Source: Zantedeschia hybrid cultivar
Lineage: Eukaryota; Streptophyta; Magnoliopsida; Alismatales; Araceae
Assembly: GCA_030544215.1 (NCBI GenBank)
Contig: JARZZO010000011.1
Span: 15,858,001 to 15,922,000 of the forward strand
Length of the DNA stretch: 64,000 nt
Direction: 5' to 3'
The translations under genes and the position numbers were made by a program. The notes under the pieces were generated by a model. The model saw only the letters and a program-made list of their open reading frames with translations, made no database searches and was not told the DNA's origin. Below are positions 59,263 to 64,000 of this stretch, piece after piece; the stretch's first letter is position 1; each line of letters begins with the position of its first letter.

Positions 59263-59294
<32 letters not shown>
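58900..59294. mobile_element. Insertion in the LINE, ending in a 30-C run
   Basis: The LINE frame stops near 59295 (…GLAPED) and resumes near 58880 (…MSPVRSRIIKAG). The sequence between has no LINE character. It contains 'aggaatacaagaaacatgaa' and a duplicated 'gtgcgacgccgg'-type word, and could be a piece of LTR element. Origin not recognised. Confidence 0.45.
59265..59294. repeat. Homopolymer of 30 C
   Basis: An uninterrupted poly-C run at one edge of the LINE insertion. Confidence 0.95.
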
Positions 59295-59295
<1 letters not shown>

Positions 59296-62215
59296 CAATC
59301 CTCTGGTGCGAGGCCGAGGACCCCATTTCCCATTCACCCCACTTTCCCTTTACCCTTTGTTCCGCATCACACCTGCTTCCAAAGATTAGCATCAGAGTTT
59401 AAAACTTCGCATAATCATTTGCCCAATAAAGCCATGTTCATCAACTTCAAATTCTTGACTCTCAGTCTGCCCTTTGACTTTGGTAGGCAGACTTTACTCC
59501 ATTTCACTAGAGGGACTGCTTTTTTGTTAGCATTAGTCCCACCCGAAAGAAACTTCCTTCTAATCTGGTCAATTCTTTTGCAAACAGCTTGTGACAAAGT
59601 GAACACAGCTAAGTAATCTTGATGAATGGCTGAAAGGACTGCATTCAAAGTAATCCTCCCTCCCAAAGACAATTGCTTGGCTTTCCATTCTGAAAGTTTC
59701 TTCTGAATCTTATGAATAACTGGTTCCCAATGTGAGATTTTCAACTTTCTATCAGACAATGGTAGACCCAAATAGGTAGTTGGCAGCTTGATCACTTTGC
59801 AACCTAATATGGCAGCAACTTCAGAACAGTACCTGTCCTTCATATTAAGTCCAGAAATAGCACTTTCATCATAATTAAGTTTCGATCCTGAGCAGATTTC
59901 AAAACCTTTCAGGATGAAAGCAATGAACCTCATAGCATCCAGCCCTTGTTGAAAAAACAGCATTGTAGCATCTGCAAATTGTAAATGTGAAATACCTGCA
60001 ATACCTCTGCAAATCTGGACCCCTTCAATCCATCCTTTCCTCTCAGCCTTAATGCACATGCAACTGAGAACATTGGCCACAATCACAAATGGGAGAGGGG
60101 ACGAAGGATCCCCTTATCTCAGCCCTGCTTGAAAAAAATCCATAAACACTGTTGTTCAGAATAATAGTGAATTTTGCAGTAGAAACACAGCCTTGGACAA
60201 CATTAATCCAGTGCATAGGAAAACAGAGATTCTCCATTAAATTCGACAGGCAATTCCAAGCGAATCTGTTGTATGCTTTGTTGAAGTCCAGTTTGCACAT
60301 AACTCCTTCCTCCCAGACTTAGGTAAAGTATAAACTAATTCATGAGCTAACAAAAAGTTGTCCTTTAACCTTCTCCCCTGAGTGAAAGATGATTGGTGCC
60401 ATTGAACAATCTTATTCAGGACTTTACTCAATCTTGTGGCCAGAATCTTGGCAATAATTTTATAGGACCCATTTGATAAGCTAATGGGCCTGAAATCCTT
60501 CAGCTCTGGAGCATTAACTTTCTTTGGAATCAGTACTGAAAAGGTATGATTCAATCCTTCACGACTCACTCCCTCACAGATGCATTGCCTAGCAGTTTTA
60601 ATAACATCATGCTTGACAGTATCCCAAAAATCCTGATAGAAACTGATTGGAAACCCATCTGGTCCCGGCGCCTTATCTCCTCCCAGACTGAACGTTGCTT
60701 CTTTCACCTCCTCCTCAGACGCATCTTCCACAGAAAGAGGGATACTATCCTGATCAATCCAGTTAGGAAACCATCTGTTCTCAGCTTTAAATAAATCAGA
60801 ATAAAACAAAATAATTTCCTTTGCAATGATGTTCTCCTCCTCGAGCAGTTCATCACCTTTCATGATATGAGAAATAAAGTTTCTCCTCCTTCTACCATTT
60901 GCCATCTGATGGAAAAAAAATTGTATTAGAGTCTCCTTCCTTAAGCCAAAGAGTGCGGGATCTCTGTCTCCATCTAATTTCTTCTTCCAACAGCCAATCT
61001 GCATACTGACTCTTCAAATCACCTCTAAGCTTCTGCTCCTGCTCAGTCAAAGCTCTTCCTTCTTCCAATTTATCCAGCCTCTGCAGTTCTTGAAATAAAT
61101 TATTACATTTCGGATACCTTTCCTGCCTCCAATTATCTGCCCAGCTTTTGATTCTCTTCTTAAGAGTTCTAAGCTTCATAGCAAGAATCTTAGGCCCTGA
61201 CTGGATGTAAGTAGATTGAGTCCAAGATTCAAGGACCATTGCTTTGAATTGTTCATTCTGTAGCCACACCTTTTCCACTCTGAATGGTTTATGCTTAATT
61301 TCTTTCAGCTGTGTATCTAAAATGATAGCACTATGGTCAGAAGTTTGTCTTTGCTGGATCACCACTCTTGCAGCTGGAAACATTAGGTTCCAATTATCTT
61401 CAACAAATATTCTGTCTAGCAATGACATAGAAGGCTCTTCCCGACCATTTAACCAAGTGAACTTATGTTGAGGGGATTTCAATTCTAGTAGACTGCACCG
61501 CTCAATCCAGGAATAATCTCATACCTCTATTATAAACTTTACCTCTCTCAGAAGACCTTCTCACTTGATTAAAATAGCCTAAAACACATCAAGGCAACAG
61601 AAGTTTCTCCTTACAAGCTTCCAGTTCATTCCACAGATTCTGTTGATCTCTTACAAGCTGTGGTCCATACACCTCAGTAAGCATCCAAATATATTTTTGC
61701 TGCCAATCACACAACTTAATAGTCACTGAATATTCAGCCACCTCCAGGAGTTGATCTACCCATTTATTCTTATCCCATGCAATAAGAATTCCTCCTGACT
61801 GCCCCAATGCTCTTCGGAAAACAAAATCCACGCTGACAAGCCCAGTAATCTTCTTCACCAAACTCTCATCAACTGACTCCAGTTTTGTTTCTTGTAAACA
61901 GACTATTTCTACCATTTTCCTTTTGATAACATCTTTCACTGCAAGCTGCTTCTCCTTGCTATGGACCCCTCTGACATTCCAGGTTAGAAGAATCATATTT
62001 TGTCTTCCAAATATCTCTTCTCTCCTTCACAGCTATCTTTCACGCCTTTCTTCTTATTATCCGGAAGTAAGCTTTGAAGTTCCCTCTTTCCTTTACCCTT
62101 GACCCCTTCATTGTGATCTGTCATCTGCCCATTGTTTGCACACACCCTTCGAAACTGTCCCACTTCGCCTTTGATTTGAAGCCCAATACTTAATGCCTTG
62201 TGTTCCAAAGCTTCA

Positions 62216-64000
62216 TTGTTCTATAAATCCAACCAAGAATCTTGGGACTCTTTTTGCCTTCGTCGAATGACAAAATACCATTGTTCCACTACCTGCTGTC
62301 CATTTCTGTTATGCTTAATGATTAGAGCCTATGTGTGCATATATGCCAGGTGAGAGAGATGAGTATCTAGTTAAAGGGCCTGACTCATGATTGTCCACGA
62401 TCTGTGGGGAGGAGTAGCAGCGGAGGTGAGGGAGATACATGGTTGGGATCTGCCAGACAGCGGTGCCATCGTGAGGGAGGGAGGGATTGGGGGGTGAGGG
62501 AGGGAGGGAGTGAGCCAGTGATGGATAGGAAGATGCCATACGTGCTCTTGAGTGTGCCCTTCACTCTCAAGGTGTGAATAATGGAAATAGAGGAGAATAG
62601 GGACGCCAACAAGGAATGGTAAGAGGGGCCTTGGTTCTCATGATTGGCAATGATTTGTGGGAGGAGTGGTGGCAGAGATGTGATACGGAATGAGGTGGTG
62701 GGAGAGGCCTCCGGCATTGCACCGGCGGTGAGATAACGGCCTTTGCCATCGCACCGGTGGCTAAGGTATCGCACCCGGCTCTATCACAGGGCTTTTCTGA
62801 CCACGTCTTAGGGTTCTCTTCTCCATCTCAGAGAGGAACACAAGAAAATACGTCCAAATTCGTGCAGATAATCATCCATAATTAGAAAAGAGAGGGACAT
62901 GCTGACTCAAACTTGATTGCCCAACTCCAAGACGGACTCAAATTTCTCTAACTAGATAATTATTGCGAAAATTCGCACTAAAAATCCCTAAAAAATAGAA
63001 AATCAACCCTAAAATTCAGAAAGAATGAGAACATGCTAAATGCTAAATAAAATATTTATGGACTCCTCTAAAAATACTCTACGCTTTAGACGGGCTTTAG
63101 GAAGCTTTTGAGCACAACAAAGTTTGAACTGGTCTTGGATTCCCATCAAGGTGAGGGAGATTAATGGTTGGGATCTGCTAGTCACTAAGGAGAGGAGAAG
63201 AGAGACACCAACAAGGAGCAGGAAATAGAAGAGGGGCACGTGAGAAGCCCATGGATGCCAGCGAGTCATGCTTGTATTTTATTCTCTTTTTTTTTTTTGG
63301 GGGGGGGCGGGGGGGCGGGGGTGGAGACATTTCAAGGGTTACTGGGAAGAGATCTATGAAGAATCTGACTCCTTCCGCCCTTCGCAAAAGGAAAAAAATG
63401 GAGAGGTGCTTCTGATTAGGGTTAGGGAGCCTCTGTTTTAAACTGTATTTTGAGAAAGAAAACGTCAATAAAAACCTATCCACATTCCCTATAAGTGTAT
63501 ATAAGGACAATTTGTGGCAGCAGATTGATATTCTCCCCCCTCATAACACCTAATCAGAACTCCTAAACTTAGAAAGTAATTACACTAACTAAACTAGAGA
63601 CTTCTAGAAGGGAGGAATGGAGATATGTCACCCTACCTGAAGGATGAATAACCAAAGCCTGAGCCACTGCTGGACACTCCATCAAGCCACCACACTATCC
63701 ACTTGCTCCCTTCTTCCTCTTCTTATTCCTTCTTTTCTTCTCTTCTCTTTCCTTTCTCTCTCTGGTGAACAAATAGGAGCCTAGGGGGACCCCGCTGTAT
63801 ATAGGTAGGACTGCATTGATCTGGACTACATCCAGATCTGCTTGGTTTCTGAAAATACAGATAATTATCCAAAACAGGTATCCAATGGATCATAAACAGG
63901 TACCCATTTGCGATCTGTTGCGTAAACAAAGCGGTAATGGAAAAGCCCGTATCTGCTCTGCATAAGATCTGCTCTCAGGGTCTTTTAATATGAACTATTA
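62216..64000. other. Unassigned repeat-like region
   Basis: No gene recognised. Two diverged direct repeats of 'ggtgagggagatacatggttgggatctgc' type start at about 62425 and 63150, each followed by related text ('acgccaacaaggaatgg', 'acaccaacaaggagcagg'). A T-then-G run lies at 63287-63324. The right part (63700-64000) is plausible LTR or leader sequence, but without coding support. Confidence 0.35.

Larger units (their letters stand above)
57858..62215 (-). pseudogene. Nearly full-length LINE, inactivated
   Basis: Minus-strand frames run in LINE order. 62208-61993 is a possible end of ORF1. 61996-61589 is the start of an APE-type endonuclease (LLTWNVRG ... VCLQETKLE). 61482-60892 is its C-terminus with SDHS. 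61004-60237 holds the reverse-transcriptase fingers (KAPGPDGFPISFYQ ... LKDFRPISLSNGSYKIIAKI) and 60300-60049 the palm (KLDFNKAYN). 60086-59415 continues to HLQFADATMLFF, and 58870-57968 gives the zf-RVT domain (CSLCGMEDEDVEHLMICC). Frames break at about 61500, 60250, 60118 and 58640. The catalytic FADD motif reads FADA at about 59967. An unrelated insertion splits it at about 58900-59294. It lies antisense to citrate synthase, probably in its intron 2. Confidence 0.85.

Overview
The window is nuclear DNA from a flowering plant. The evidence is spliced genes with GT-AG introns of up to about 5.7 kb, plant-type gene families (MYB-CC, KH plus CCCH, LEA group 1), a decayed piece of plastid rRNA-operon spacer, and a dense load of small plant transposons. 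I cannot tell monocot, magnoliid or eudicot from this sequence alone.

Layout. 1-5000: gene-free, with Tourist-like, hAT-like and Mutator-like miniature elements and a SINE. 5304-9934 (+): a MYB-CC (PHR1-like) transcription factor in seven coding exons, with a TRIM-like retroelement in intron 4. 9935-18300: gene-free, rich in foldback elements. 19405-28818 (+): a NAK/AAK1-like Ser/Thr kinase in seven coding exons, one intron using a GC donor and another holding a 5.7-kb stack of repeats. 28819-32400: gene-free. 32636-41413 (+): a KH-domain protein with three CCCH fingers (KHZ type). 42045-43481 (-): a 5'-truncated LINE. 45688-46840 (-): a small LEA group 1 gene with a TATA box and an ABRE-like site. 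47200-53100: miniature elements, a SINE and a plastid insertion (trnI-GAU/trnA-UGC). 53769-54059 (+): the first two coding exons of mitochondrial citrate synthase; the rest is not in the window. 54060-64000: repeats, including a nested Mutator-like/Tourist-like pair and a nearly full-length but dead LINE on the minus strand.

The genes do not form a pathway. They are ordinary, independently transcribed plant genes: phosphate-type transcription factor, membrane-traffic kinase, RNA-binding regulator, desiccation protein and a TCA-cycle enzyme. The most unusual content is the repeat fraction. A group of Mutator-like miniature elements shares the terminus GAGTAATACTTGCTGCA and 9-bp target duplications but has unlike interiors; three of them carry arrays of a short motif (ACAAATA and its complement) in both orientations. 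Exon boundaries were derived by hand from splice signals, reading frame and family knowledge; no database search was run.
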